Source of the DNA: Alopecurus myosuroides | Taxonomy: Eukaryota > Streptophyta > Magnoliopsida > Poales > Poaceae | Assembly: GCA_028641055.1 (NCBI GenBank) | Contig: CM054059.1 | Location: 111,302,263 to 111,366,262, forward strand | Direction of reading: 5' to 3' | DNA: 64,000 nucleotides | The notes under the pieces: model-generated | The model's input: only the letters and a program-made list of their open reading frames with translations | The model's database searches: none | Told to the model about the DNA's origin: nothing | In this document: positions 35,118 to 47,459 of the stretch, piece by piece | Layout: the number at the start of each line of letters is the position of its first letter | How positions within the stretch are numbered: the stretch's first letter is position 1 | Translations under genes and position numbers: made by a program

Positions 35118-35700
35118 ACCCCACATCTACCTCTATTGGAACAATTTCTGGTTCTGGATTAGCCGGGACAAAGATTGAATTCAACTGAGGCGATGGTTTG
35201 ATGGACGGCTTCCTGAGATGCTCCAAAGAAATTCCTGCCGGGATGGCCTGCCGAGACGAACCCAACTTGGACAGAGCATCAGGAGCCTCATTTTCAGCTT
35301 GGTTGATATGCTAGAACTCACATCCACCAAATAATCCCGAGATGTTCTATACGAAGAACCGATGTGACGCCATGGTGGCATCCAACGCGTCCCAAGTACC
35401 AGAGGCTTGCTGAACCACCAAGTCTGAATCACCATAACAAGTTATTCGGCGAATACCAATATCCTTGGCTACTTTCAGTCTGTGGACTAAGGCCTCATAC
35501 TCGGCCACATTGTTGAATGCTGCAAAATGGATCTGCAGGACATACTTGAGTTGATCGCTCTTGGGCGAGGTGAGCACAACACCAGCACCGAGACCTTCCT
35601 TCACCTTGGAGCCATCGAAATGCACCCACCAGTAATTTGCTTCCGGCAGCGGAGGCTCATATTGTATCTCGGCCCAATCAACAAAGAAATCCGCCAGCGC
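35118..35700 (-). pseudogene. Second (archaeal-type-like) RNase H of element F
   Basis: Minus strand: VHFDGSKVKEGLGAGVVL at about 35630-35580 gives the first Asp, NVAEYEAL (about 35510) the Glu and CYGDSDLVVQQ (about 35435) the next Asp. QAENEAPDALSKLGS follows near 35300-35260. This second RNase H after the gypsy-type one is characteristic of the Tat branch. Several stops (for example after HRFFV) make it inactive. Reading continues toward integrase across the E insertion. Confidence 0.78.
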
Positions 35701-36784
35701 CTAAGACCTGATGGTATCTCTTCTGGCCTACATTGGGGTGTAAGCAGCTAGCTCAATGGGTCATTTGGCTACTCGGCCACTTGCATCTTTGTTGCCCATG
35801 ATCTCTAAGATGGGGGCAGGACTCACCACTGTGATTGGATGCTCTTGGAAATAGTGCTTGAGGTTCTTGGCAGCCATATAGACTCCATATGTCATCTTCT
35901 GATAGTGAGGGTAATTTTGCTTCAAGTTGGAGATCACCTCACTAAGATATTACACTGGCCTCTACACAGATTTTACTTCCTCTTCTCGCTCCACTACTAT
36001 CATCACACTAACAACTCGGTTGGTAGCTGCAATATAGAGCAACATGGGCTCCTTAGGCAGAGGAGACGCTAGTACTGGACCAGTACCCAGCATGGTCTTG
36101 AGATCTCGGAAAGCCGCATCGGCTTGCGGGGTCCAGATAAACTTGTCAATCTTCTTCATAAGCTGGTACATAGGTAAATCCTTCTCACCCATTCTCCCAA
36201 TGAACCGACTAAGGGAAGCCAAGCAACCCGTAAATTTTTGCACATCCTTCAACAATCTCGGCAGAGACATGTTCTCAATTTCCTTTATCTTGGAGGGGTT
36301 GGCCTCGATACCTCGGCTGGATACGAGGAAACTGAGTAACTTTCCTGCTGGGACACCAAAGGTGCACTTGGTCGGGTTCGGCTTCATCCGGTACTTTCAT
36401 AGATTCGCGAATTTTTCCCGGATATCTTCTAGGAGCGTGTGTTTCTCCTTGGTCTTGATGACTATATCATCCACATACACCTGCACATTTTTACCAGTTT
36501 GCTCATGCAAACATTTTTGCATGCATCTCTGGTATGTAGCTCCAGCATTTCTCAAACCGAAACACATGACACGGTAGCATTAATCCCCGTACGGGTTAAT
36601 AAAGGCAATCATTATTTGATCAGCTGGGTTTAGAGGGATCTGGTGAAAACCAGAATAAGCATCTATGAAGGAAAACAACTCACACCCGGCCGTGCAATCG
36701 ATCACTTGATCTATCCGTGGCAACGGGAATGGATCTTTCGGACATGCCTTTTTTAGGTCGGTGTAGTCCACACATACACCACAC
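35701..36784 (-). pseudogene. Reverse transcriptase and first RNase H of element F
   Basis: Minus strand: VCVDYTDLKKACPKDPFPLP (36775-36715), FSFIDAYSGFHQI, FGLRNAGATYQR, the YVDD catalytic box (VYVDDIVIKTK) near 36480-36450, KPNPTKCTFGV and the palm-thumb region FTGCLASLSRFI. The RNase H part follows with stops. A TAA near 36578-36580 and other breaks lie in the RT. The N-terminus is cut at 36784 by LTR G. Confidence 0.82.
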
Positions 36785-38399
36785 TGATGGTGCAGATCTT
36801 GCACTCGTTGGGAGGCCCCAAGAGGAACGTATGATGAGCACAGCAGCAGTTTTCCCTTAGTAAGAAACCAAGGTTTAATCGACCAGTAGGAGGAAGGAGG
36901 AACTTGAGAAGGTTGAAGCAGCTGAGATGGCAGGGCGCACTACCGATTCAGAAGCAACGCGGAACCTGCACAACACAATAAAATCACTTTGCCCCAACGA
37001 TGCAGTGAGGTTGTCAATCTCACCGGTTTGCTGAACACAAAGAGGTTAAATGTATGGTGTGGAAAACAGTAGGAAATATTATGAAAGCAATACCAGCACT
37101 ATGAAAGCAGTAGGAAAGCAGTAGGTGTTTTATCAGTATGAGGAAAAAGGACCGGGGTCCACAATTCACTAGGTGTCTCTTCATGAAGGATAAATAACAT
37201 GTGTGGTGAACAAATTACAGTTGGGCAATTGACAGAAATGAAGGCTACCCTGTAGTGCATATGCAAGACATAAAGATTACTATGTGATTCATGCGGGCAT
37301 TACAACAAAATACATAGACTGTTATCCAACTGCATCTATGACTAAAAATCCACCCTTCGAATATCATCCTAACAAACGTTGGGTATTAAGTTGCATGCAA
37401 CAGATAATTGCAGTAAGCAAAGTGTGTAATGTAAACAATAACATCATCCTTAGACAAAGCATTGTTGTTTTCTCCCTAATGGCAACAACACATCCTCCAT
37501 TCGTCACGTTTCGGTCACTCGAGCACAGATGAAAAGGAGGAATGAACCCACTATCGAGCTTAAATACTCCCTCTTGGAGTTACTAGCATCTACTTGGCCA
37601 GAGCATCTACTAATAACGGAGAGCATGCAAGATCATAAATAACATAAGTATGAAGATAACATGATAGATTGATAATCAGAAGACATAGCATTCAACATTC
37701 ATCAGATCCTAGCAAACACACCATGTAGCATTACATAAATATGATCTTGATCATGATAGGCAGCTCACAAAATCTAAACATGAGGTACAAAGTGGAGAGA
37801 ACAACCATATTTCTCCTAGTATGGACCCGTAGTCTAGGGATGAACTACTCACGCATCACTTTAGAGGAGGGTATGGTGGTGTAGACCCCTCTGGTGATGA
37901 TTTCCCCCTCCGGCAGGGTGCCGGAGAGAGCTCCAGAACCCTCCCGATCTCGGGATGACGATGATGGCGGCCTCGGGTGTTTCTCGGGAAAAGTGGGAAA
38001 TATTTAGGGTTTACATCTCGGGGGGATTAAATAGGCGAAAGGGCAAAGGCGGTGGAGGCCTGGGGGCCCGACACCACCCCCCGGTGCGGCCAGGGGGGGC
38101 GCCGCCCTATGGTGTGGGCCCCCTGAGGGCCCCCCCTCCGGGTCTCTTTGGGACTCCGTGGAACCTTTGGGAATTCTAAGACTTCCGGGCTTCGAATTTT
38201 CCAATTCCGAGAATATTTATAGAACAACTTTTCTGAAACTAAAATCAGCAGAAAACAGGGAACTGGCTCTATGGCATCTTGTCAATAGGTTAGTCCGGAA
38301 AATTGATAAAAATGACATAAAGTGTATAGCAAACACGTGGGAAACAATAATAAAACAACATGGAACATTAGAAATTGAGTATACGTTTATGACGTATCA
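36785..38399 (-). mobile_element. 3' LTR of element G
   Basis: About 1.6 kb, TGATGGTGCAGATC to GACGTATCA on the plus strand. It is the counterpart of LTR D (13795-15329) in reverse. A GC-rich block with CGGCAGGGTGCCGG and CACGACC-type repeats lies near 37900-38130. Confidence 0.82.
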
Positions 38400-41170
38400 A
38401 CATCCCCAAGCTTAGTTCCTACTCGTCCTCGAGTAGGTAAACGATAAAAACACAATAATTTCTGAGGTGACATGCTACCAACATAAACTTGATCATCAAT
38501 AATGTAAAAGCATAAGTAAGCTGAGATCATAGAACTTAAACATAAAGTGATAATAGAACTTTAATAATAAAGCATAGCAATCACCTTGCATCATGAGAAG
38601 TAACTCAAATAAAAGATCATGAATAACAATGCAACGAAAGATATACGTTTGTTTCAAGTATAAAGAAAGCATGTCATAGTCATATTTAGCTAGTCCTTAA
38701 GAGTGGGGCAAAACATAAAAGCCAGGACACCTTCAAAATTCATGAGCAAGACTAGAACAAATAATTAGAGAACAAACAATAACACATTATGAATCAATTA
38801 ATAATGTTTCTGGGACAAATGCACATAAAACTCAGAATGGCAAAAATGCTCTCTCAACTATGCATAAAGTTAGAAGATGGAGACTCAACATAAAAGTAAA
38901 AGAAAGGCCCTTCGCAGAGGGAATCATGGATCACTCATGTGCTAGAGCTTTTATTTTATTAAACAGAGGTATAAAACTTGACACTCCTCCCAACCATCTT
39001 TCACAAAACATGGCTAACTGAATCCTCGGGTGCCTGCCAACAATCACAAACCGTGGAGGAGTGTCTATATTTTAAGAGAGGTGTATGCTTATGTAAACGA
39101 ATGGTAAACAGAAAATACAGTACGTCACAAGCCAACTAGACTCAAAAGAGCGGCTCCCATAGAAGGACGCATCTGGCTAGAAGGTCATCCCTCTTTCTGT
39201 TTTGTTTACACAATTATGCTTTGACTGATAAATCAGGGGCAAAAATAGTGAAGAGAATTTGTATTTATTAATTTGGGGCTAGGCACCCTGCTGCCAGCTC
39301 TTCTATCATTGGATAAGCGGATGAAGCCACTAGTCCGGGGTGTGAAAGTCCAATCAACAAGTGAGATAAAGATTCTCTATTTACGTCCTCATGAGCTAAA
39401 ACAGGAGTAATTTTGACAGTTTTAAAGGTAGCACGTGAGAAATTTACTTTGGAGCGGCGGTTAATTACCACATGTACGTAGGTATGGTGGACACAATGGG
39501 AAAACTTTGGTTTTGGGGAGTTGGATGCACGAGTAGAGCTCATACTCAGTACAGGTGGAGGCTAGCAAAAGACTGGGAGCGACAAATCAAGAGAGCATAA
39601 GAGCCATAATCATGCATAGCGACATAAACATCATTAATCAAAGCATAAGTGGTACCACAAGTTCAAAAACTAAATTATCATGGATTCTATTCATGACTGG
39701 TTCATAGTCATAAACATGGTGTGAGCATGCGCCAAGTCAACCAAATAAAACATTCAAAGGAGGACACCACAAATTTATGCTTCAGTATGACAAGAACAAC
39801 TCATGATTCTTTCAATGGCACATTAAACACTCTCAGCTATTTGAGGCTAATCATGCTACTAAATAACCACAAGGCTTTAAAACTAAAATAACATCTAGCA
39901 TGATATGAAAAATTCTAGCCACAGTCTATACAAGCTTCTACTTGCACCGTTAAAATTCTACCTCGAGCAACAGTTTCTTTTCCCAACAAGCACCATACAA
40001 AACATGCTTTAACAAAAACTCTCTAAATGCTACAGAAAGCAAAAATGAGAAGACTCACATAATACTACTAAAACTAACTACTCTAAATAAGAGATGCAAT
40101 GAAAACGAGAGCTAAACATGAATTTTTTCAGCAATTAGAAGAAAAACTAAGAATAGTAGCATAGAAAGTATTCAAACAAAAAAGAGGAGCGTGTCTCTCT
40201 CCCAAACAAATAATGCTAGGATCCAACTATGTTATTTCAGCAAGGAAAAAAAAACAGACGCTCCAAGTAAACTTCATATGATGTGACTGAATAAAAATAT
40301 AGTTTCACGAGAAGTGACCTGATAGAAAGTTGATGACGAAGGGGATGCCTTGGGCATCCCCAAGATTAGATGTTTAAGTATTCTAAAAATATAATTGGAT
40401 GAACCACGGGGGCATCCCCAAGCTTTGACTTTGCACTCTTCTTGCTGACATATATCACCTCTTCTCTTGACCCTTGAAACCTTCCTTCACACCACACTCA
40501 AACAGTAATTCGCATTAGAGGGTAAGTGCAACAACTAAAAATCCATTGGTTTTGTATGGCACAAGTGCTATTGATACTTGTAAACATTAGCTACAGCCAC
40601 TGATTTTTCGTGAAAAGCAAAGATATCCACTTGAGATCGCAAAAGAGCAAATGGAAAAAAATGGCAGAATGTGTCAAAACTAGAATAGTCTGTAAATACG
40701 AATTTTTTGAGGCACTTACGTTGCTCAGATCGAAAAACTTAAAGAAGAAAAAAGTTGAGGAATTAGCCGAGGAATAAGAACGAAAAATTTCAGATCATTC
40801 TGATCTTCATGGATTTTACACGATTTTTTTACGTTGGATAAGAGATATCTGTTTACTGCGTAGAAATCCGAAAACCAACTCCAACTCTCGTCAAAAACCT
40901 TACTTGGCACTACTAATAAATGAAAAGAAAGGTACACAGGGGTTGCTACAGAAGTATAAAACCCCTTGACTCAAAGAAAACAGAGAAAAACAAAGCAAAA
41001 ATAAAAACATGGGTTATCTCCCAAGAAGTGCTTTTTTAACGCTTTTTAGCTAGGCCCAAAAAAATGGAATCAAGTATTTTCAAGTGAAGAAGCATCCAAA
41101 TTGTAACTTGTTCGAATAATGGAATCAAAAGGCAACTTCATTATATTTCTAGGAAAGTGTTCCATACCTT
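38400..41170 (-). other. 3' noncoding zone of element G
   Basis: No gene. Polypurine tract (reverse ACATCCCCAAGCTT) at 38400-38413. The region matches D 10900-13794 in reverse orientation. A perfect GGGGATGCC/GGCATCCCC hairpin lies near 40343-40363. Confidence 0.75.
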
Positions 41171-41520
41171 TCTTGAGTGGGAACTATAATTTAATATTCC
41201 CTTCTTTCATATCAATAACAGAACCAACAGTTCTAAGAAAAGGTCTTCCCAAAACAATTGGACAAGAAGCATTGCATTAAATATTCAAGACAACAAAATC
41301 AACAGGGACAAAAGTATTATTAACCATGATAAGAACATCAGCAACTCTCCCCAAAGGGTTCTTTCTAACATTATCAATACGACGAATATCCAAATAACAA
41401 GGTTTCAATGGTGGTAAATCAAGAATATCATAGAGTTTCTTGGGCATAACAGAGATACTAGCACCAAGATCACATAGAGCATTGCAATAAAAATGATTCA
41501 CTTTCATTTTAATAATATGT
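41171..41520 (-). pseudogene. Athila-type aspartic protease (element G)
   Basis: Minus strand: HFYCNALCDLGASISVMPKK at about 41500-41440 with the DLGAS active-site variant typical of Athila-type elements, then a stop near 41277-41279 followed in frame by SCPIVLGRPFLRTVGSVIDM. The gag-protease linker (42200-41520) is broken by frame changes. It is a relic of a Gag-Pol processing enzyme. Confidence 0.7.
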
Positions 41521-42202
41521 TCCCAACCATCATCTAGCTTCCTAGGGATAGAGGCTTCACATCTTATTTAATCTTCTCTAATTTGCATGAGAGCATTTGT
41601 AATATGTTTCGTGAAAGCCATATTCATAGCACTAGCATTAGGACAACTAGAAAGCTTTTGTAAGAACTTAATCACTTCAGTTAAGTTGCAATCATGAAAG
41701 TCAAGATCATTTTTATCAAAGATAATGGGACCATTATCCCCCATGTTTCCAAAAATTTCAGCACTTTTATCACGAGCATTTTTAACAGTTTTGCATTTTT
41801 GCTAGTAGAAATGGGAGTGTTTCCAACACCAATTACTTTACCATTGATAGTAGAAGGTTTTCTAGCATGAGAAGCTTCAGTTTTACTAGTGGTGGTAATG
41901 GTGCAAACATTAGCTATATTATTCTTTGTAGCTATTTCATCTTCTCTTTCCCATGTAGCATGCAGTTCAGCTAACATTCTAACATTATCATCAATTCAAA
42001 TTTGGATAGCATTTGTAGCAGCAAAAGGATTCTCATGTATGGTTTCAGTTTTAGAAGTCATTCTATTAATCGAAGAAGATTGAGCTTCAGACATGGAAGA
42101 AATTGACGTTTCGGCATGAGCAATTATAACTTGCAACCTAGATATTTCTCTATTTAAACTATCAAGTTGATAGCTGATATTTCTTAGCATAGCAGATTGT
42201 TC

Positions 42203-43180
42203 CTACATGGTTTTAGTAAATAGTTTATTTTGCTCATATTTTTTTTGCATAAAGTCTTTAGCGGATCTTTCAACTTCTGAAATTCTTTCATTAGACTTTC
42301 CAATTCTATCATTATTACTACTAATAAAAGGATAAGGCCTATAACTGTTGCTACCAAAATTATTCCTATAAGCATTGGTGTTGAAATTATTATTTTTAAT
42401 GAAGTTCACATAAACATGCTCTTCTTGAGCAACCAAAGAGGCTAAAGGAACATTATTTGGATCAATAGGAGCATGGCCATTCACAAGCATAGACATAATA
42501 GCATCAAGTCTTTCATTCAAAGAGGAGGTTTCTTCAATAGAATTTACCTTGTTACCAGTTGTAGCTCTGTCAGTGTGCCACTCATAATAATTTACCATCA
42601 TATCATCAAGAAGCTTTGTTGCTGCCCCCAAGGTCATGGACATAAAGGTTCCTCCAGCAGCTGAATCCATAAGGTTTCTTAAAGAAAAATTCAGACATGC
42701 ATAAAAGGTTTGGATGATCATCCAAGTAGTCAGTCCATGAGTGGGAGAATTCTTTACTAAAGATTTAATTCTTTCCCAAGATTTAGCAACATGCTCATTT
42801 TCAAGTTGCTTAAAATTCATAATGTTACTTCTTAAACATATAATCTTAGCAGGAGGATAATATTTTCCAATCAAAGCATCTTTACACTTAGTCCAAGATT
42901 CAATACTATTTCTAGGCAAAGACATCAACCATTCTTTAGCTCTTCCTCTCAAAGACAAAGGAAACAATTTCAGTTTAATAATGTCTCCATCTACATCTTT
43001 ATATTTTTGCATCTCACATAGTTCAACAAAATTATTAAGATGGGCAACAGCATCATCAGTACTAACACCAGAAAATTGCTCACTCATAACAAGGTTTAAC
43101 AGGGTAGGTTTTATCTCATAAAATTCAGCAGTAGGAGTAGGTGGAGCAATAGGTGTGCTAATGAAATCTAGACGGCGCAC
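42203..43180 (-). CDS. Gag protein of element G
   Basis: Open frame of 325 residues on the minus strand. Gag core: PTPTAEFYEIKPTLLNLVM, AHLNNFVELCEMQKYKDVDG, LKLFPLSLRGRAKEWLMSLP, SWTKCKDALIGKYYPP, MNFKQLENEHVAKSWERIK and a Thr/Asn-rich C-terminal part. This fits the retrotransposon Gag family, which builds the particle and binds the RNA. The first residues (MRRLDF) lie close to the junction with LTR L and may not be original. No Cys-His finger remains in frame. Confidence 0.8.
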   Translation of the reverse strand: MRRLDFISTPIAPPTPTAEFYEIKPTLLNLVMSEQFSGVSTDDAVAHLNNFVELCEMQKYKDVDGDIIKLKLFPLSLRGRAKEWLMSLPRNSIESWTKCKDALIGKYYPPAKIICLRSNIMNFKQLENEHVAKSWERIKSLVKNSPTHGLTTWMIIQTFYACLNFSLRNLMDSAAGGTFMSMTLGAATKLLDDMMVNYYEWHTDRATTGNKVNSIEETSSLNERLDAIMSMLVNGHAPIDPNNVPLASLVAQEEHVYVNFIKNNNFNTNAYRNNFGSNSYRPYPFISSNNDRIGKSNERISEVERSAKDFMQKKYEQNKLFTKTM

Positions 43181-43189
43181 TCACTACAC

Positions 43190-43907
43190 TGCAAACACCA
43201 AGATCTACCCAGGTTCGGGGCCCTCGTGTGGAGGTAACACCCCTACTCCTGCCTGTCTGTCAATATCCGTATGTAACCGAGTACGAATGTCGTTCCTCCA
43301 GCTCACGGAGCTGGAGGAAGAAGAATCTCTCTCCTTTCTCTAAGGAAAATGTCTACTGATTGCACTCTCTAGATCTCTCTAGCACCGTCCCTCGCGCAGG
43401 AGGGGTGTGGCCACCTTATATACCAGTGGCCACCAACCGAACATACATGGTTAGGAGAAATACACTGTGCCTTAGCGCACGCTTGCTGACATACGCGGAA
43501 AGTTGTCTCCGCTGAAGCTGTTGTCCTGTCCCCCTGGTCAGACACAGTACGTGGCCTCGCTGATGCCCAGCACTGCTCCGTTGTGCGTGTATACATCATC
43601 ACACCTAGTAAGTTGAACCGCACGCGCGTACTCTCCTTTGATCTTCGGGATCTCAACTGCTTCCGGGATGGATAGATCTTTGTCTACCCGAATTCTCCAA
43701 GCATATCTCGGATAACCCGGGAAGACACTCATTTCTTCATTATTGCTCCTTGCTCTCCTTACCGAGATAGATCCATATCGGTACCCTTCAACTCGGTACC
43801 CATATGGATCTCGGATGACAACATCTCAGGAAACAGTATATCTATATCCACTCCTCTGATACCGTTTCATACCAACCTTGCCCCTACTCGGGGGTAGCCC
43901 CCCGACA
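43190..43907 (-). mobile_element. Solo LTR L (Tat-like)
   Basis: On the minus strand it starts TGTCGGGGGGCTAC, has a TATA box TATATAAGG near 43425-43432 and shares a block CGAGGGCCCCGAACCTGGGT with LTR J (50932-50953 there). Ends TG...CA fit on the plus strand (TGCAAACACC to CCCCCGACA), but the 5-bp flanks TACAC and ACAAC do not match. Left neighbour: G gag (minus); right neighbour: K RT (plus). Confidence 0.7.
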
Positions 43908-44643
43908 ACAACCTTGATAAAGTTTTGCAGAGATGTGAGGGAACTAATCTTGTTCTTAATTGGGAGAAATGCCAATTTATGGTGAATGAAGGGATTGTTC
44001 TTGGACATAAAGTTTCTGAAAGAGTTATTGAAGTTGATAGAGCTAAAGTGGAAGCCATATAGAAAATGCCGTGTCCCAGGGATGTTAAAGGTATTCGTAG
44101 TGTTCTTGGTCATGCTGGTTTTCATAGGAGGTTTTTTAAAGATTTCTCTAAAAATATGAAATCCTCTTACTGATATTTTTCAAAAAGATGTACCTTTTGT
44201 TTTTTATGATGATTGTAAGGAAGCTTTTGAAACTTTAAAGAAGGCTTTAACTACTACTCCTATTGTTCAACCACCTAATTGGGATTTACCTTTTGAAATT
44301 ATGTGTGATGCTAGTGATTTTGATGTAGGTGCTATTCTTGGACAGCGAGTAGATAAGAAATTGAATGTTATACATTATGCTAGTAAGACTCTTGATGCTG
44401 CTCAAAAGAATTATGCTACGACTGAAAAAGAGTTGTTAGCTGTAGTCTTTGCATGTGATAAGTTTAGACCCTATATTGTTGATTCGAAGGTTACTATTCA
44501 TACTGATCATGCTGCAATTAGATACCGTATGGAAAAGAAAGATGCTAAGCCTAGGCTTATTAGATGGGTGTTGCTTTTACAAGAGTTTGATTTTCATATT
44601 GCGGATAGGAAGGGTGCTGAAAATTCTGTTGCTAATAACTTGT
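43908..44643 (+). pseudogene. RT 3' part and RNase H of Athila-like element K
   Basis: Starts inside RT (NLDKVLQRCEGTNLVLNWEK, FMVNEGIVLGHKVSE); stops at about 44060 and a frame change near 44155. The RNase H frame 44301-44643 has [42 protein letters not shown] and DRKGAEN, with Asp, Glu and Asp in place. It breaks off at the H insertion; the continuation is at 63572. Confidence 0.85.
44639..44643. repeat. Target-site duplication of element H, left
   Basis: CTTGT here and at 63567-63571. Confidence 0.93.
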
Positions 44644-45460
44644 TGTAACATCCCAAGTCTGAAAAATAGCCTTTAGAATGTTTTGCTCTCTGTTATTTTA
44701 TGTTTTGCATCATGGCATCATGTTGATTGCAATTGTTTTGCTTGTTTTCCATTTGTTTTCCAACTGTTTTCATTTGTTTTTCTTTGTTTTCTATTTGAAT
44801 TTCAAACCAAAATTCAAACCTTTTGTTTCATCCTTGTGATGTTACAATTTCCAAAATGATATTTCAAATAAAACAATTGTTTGTTTCCATTAAAGTTGTG
44901 ATTCCAAACTATTGTTTTGTTTCTATCAAAAAATTCATTTAATATCAAACACTTTTCAAATTCAATTATGATTTTCTTCCAAACAACAACCCTTTTGAAA
45001 GTTATGAAAATTGCAAAACAAATCACTCCATTGTTTCCATCAAACCATAAGGTTCAAATAAAACTCCCATTTATTTCCATGAAATAATAAAAAGCTCAAC
45101 TCTTATTTGTTATTTGATAATCCACTTAATATAATTTGCATTCAAACAATTCCAATCTTTTTGTTCCATTTAAACACTAATGTGCACCCTAGTTAAAATC
45201 TTGTTTTCTATAATGCACTTAATAATAAAAATCCATCCAAATTTGATTTAAAGTACAAACAACACCATTTTCAGATTGTGAAAAACACCAAAACAAATGT
45301 GCTCATTTGTTTCCAAATAAACTCATTTGATCACCCTATTTTAAAATAAACTTAAGGCTGGTTTTGTTTTTTATGGCAAACCTCCGTATTAATTGTATGC
45401 ATTAGCTTTTTGGTTGAGAGCATAAAACTCGAATGGTTCTCCTTTTATTATTTATTCCTA

Positions 45461-45666
45461 TACGTTTCCGAGGATCACCATGGTGGCTACTACGTGGAGT
45501 ACGACGAGGCTGTTGACGAGTAGATAGCGGACCCGGGCAGGATCCGAGACTTCGTGGATGGGCTCCGTCTTTTCGTTTCCGGCTTCTTAAGCCTATTTGG
45601 ATTTTGTCTGTACTCAGGCCTGTTGAATGTTTCCGCTGTGATGTAATGATGAATTGTTGGGACATG
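45461..45666 (+). mobile_element. Fragment of an H-like LTR
   Basis: About 206 bp aligns with H LTR 57130-57335 at roughly 90 % by eye, including GACGAGTAGATAGCGGACCC. It belongs to a related, diverged family member. Confidence 0.85.
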
Positions 45667-46392
45667 CCGCCGTGGTCGTGCACTTGGGAATAAGGAGAGA
45701 GCGGCCAGCAGAGAGGCGAAGAGAGCTCGCCACAAAGCACGACAACTCCAGACCGCGCGCTGCGCGCCGAGAGACAGCAAGGACAGGTAGTTGGGAGCGA
45801 CAGCGATTCGAGGAGATGGTGACGGACAACACGAGAGGGAAGGTAGCAGAAGGGGAGGCATGGGGTGAGGGGACGAAGGAGATCGAGGGGAGTGTGCCGC
45901 CGATGGACCAGTGAGTGTATGCAAGAAATTCAGAGGAAAGAGAGACTAGACAGGGAGAAAAGCATGTGGCTGTGTGCTCTCGTGCTACTCTGTTTTTCTT
46001 ATCCTGTCCCTGGTTTCTAGCTATGTGCGTGCAGCCAGGTGTTTCGGGAGAGCTAATATTTGCTTTGAGACCAGGCTTTTAGCATAACGTGGATGTGGAT
46101 TCCATTACGTGCATATTAGCTATTTGATAGAGGTCCTAGGAGGAAATAATAAGTTCTTTTCCAAGATAACCAAATGCGTGGATGAGAAAAAAAATCATTT
46201 TACCCAAAGTTGAGTTCGAGAATTATTGGAAATTTCATGGATATATAATAACATTATAATATTAATATATTAACCATCTAACATGAAAATCTTGGCCCCG
46301 CCTAGAAGAAAAGCACCTGATATAGAAAATTTAGTGATTTGTTCGGTTTCACTCCTTCCGGAGTTAGCATGCGCAATTAGAGTTTTAATATG
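45667..46392. other. Unassigned sequence left of the CACTA element
   Basis: GC-rich, purine-rich 45670-45910, then AT-rich. Short frames on both strands but no motif that I recognise. Confidence 0.5.
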
Positions 46393-47459
46393 CACTACTA
46401 GATTTTGGCTCTACCCGGCGAAGGGGCCAATCCAACTCGGCGAAAAACGGGCCGGCGAAGAGTCTTCGCCGAGTTCTTTTTGTCGCGCCCTCGGCGAAAC
46501 GCCTTCGCCGAGCTCTTTTTCAGGTGGACTCGGCGATGAAAAGAGAAAACGGCAGTCCCTTTGTCAGCGAGTGTCAGAGCGCGTGTCAGCTCTTCACCGA
46601 GGCCGAGTTTCGCCGAGTGCTCGCGCTGTTCACCGAGGGTGCTCTTCGACGAGTACCAGCACGTTCGCCGAGTTCCTAGGTATTTCGCCGAGTGCCGGAG
46701 ATGTTCGCCGAGTGCCTGGGAAGTTCACCGAGGTGGTTTGTTCGCCAGTGCCAGGCTATCTTCACCGTGTGGGGGCAGGTTCGCCGAGTGCTGACCTGGG
46801 ACGACAAAGGCAGCCCAGATGGGCACCTAGGAATACAGTTTGCCGAGTGTCGTGCTCGTCATAGGCCTCTTTTCCGAGAGGGGAACTGGGCTAAGAAAAT
46901 CTGGAAATACTATTATTCTAATTTGAAATCTTAGCCGGGCAGGGCACTCGGCGAAGAAATAAGAAAATTATATATATATTTTTTATTATTTGAACTCTTT
47001 TTCGAGAGGGGCACTCAGCGAAAAAATAAGAAAATTCTATTTTTTTTTATTTGAACTCTTTGCCGAGAGGGGCACTCGGCGAACGAAATAAGATTTTTTT
47101 TTTTAATTTGAAGTCTTCGGCGAGAGGGGCACTTGGCGAACGAAATAAGAAAATTCTATTTCTAATCTTTGCCGAGCGAGGCACTCGGCGAAGAGCCCGC
47201 ATCATGGGTCCCACTGCCAGCCGCCATGTGACCGCATCATGGGTTCACCGAGCTCTTTTCCGCGTCTTTGCCGATGGAGCAATGTTCGCCGAGCTGTCTT
47301 GTGGTGTTTACTCGGCGAAGAGGATCTTTGCCGAGTGTGGTCGACGTTGTCGAGCGCTTTGGCGGTCGTCTCGGCGTAGGCTGTCTTCGCCGGGTGGCCC
47401 CGATATTTTGCACTCGGCGAAGCCGAGACCACCCGGCGGAGAGTGAATTTCTGGTAGTG
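46393..47459. mobile_element. Non-autonomous CACTA transposon
   Basis: Ends CACTACTAGATTTTGG and, in reverse, CACTACCAGAAATT. The interior is packed with subterminal repeats CTCGGCGAA and TTCGCCGAG in both orientations (more than 20 copies by eye), the usual transposase-binding array. Flanks ATG and ACG fit a 3-bp duplication with one change. At 1,067 bp it has no room for a transposase; it depends on a partner. Confidence 0.88.

Larger units (their letters stand above)
15330..36784 (-). mobile_element. Element F: Tat-type Ty3/gypsy element, split by element E
   Basis: A minus-strand pol is seen in two parts: RT to second RNase H at 36784-35118 and integrase at 18716-17345. The two are continuous when E plus one ACCCC copy is taken out. 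Two RNase H regions after RT and an antisense ORF beyond integrase are marks of the Tat branch. Both LTRs and gag-protease are missing: element D's LTR cuts the left end at 15329, and G's LTR cuts the right end at 36785, within the RT N-terminus. Many stops make it a relic. Confidence 0.8.
36785..43189 (-). mobile_element. Element G: Athila-like element with gag-protease, no pol, one LTR
   Basis: Minus orientation: gag (43180-42203), protease (about 41510-41170), a 3' noncoding zone and an LTR at 36785-38399 with polypurine tract at 38400-38413. RT, RNase H and integrase are absent between protease and the zone near 41080 that marks the end of pol in this family. The 5' LTR and primer site are missing: sequence changes to solo LTR L next to the gag start. 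The left flank CACAC (36780-36784) has no partner in view. Confidence 0.78.

Noticed and set aside
46283..47446. Coding frames across the CACTA element
   Set aside because: They are translations of CTCGGCGAA/TTCGCCGAG repeats.
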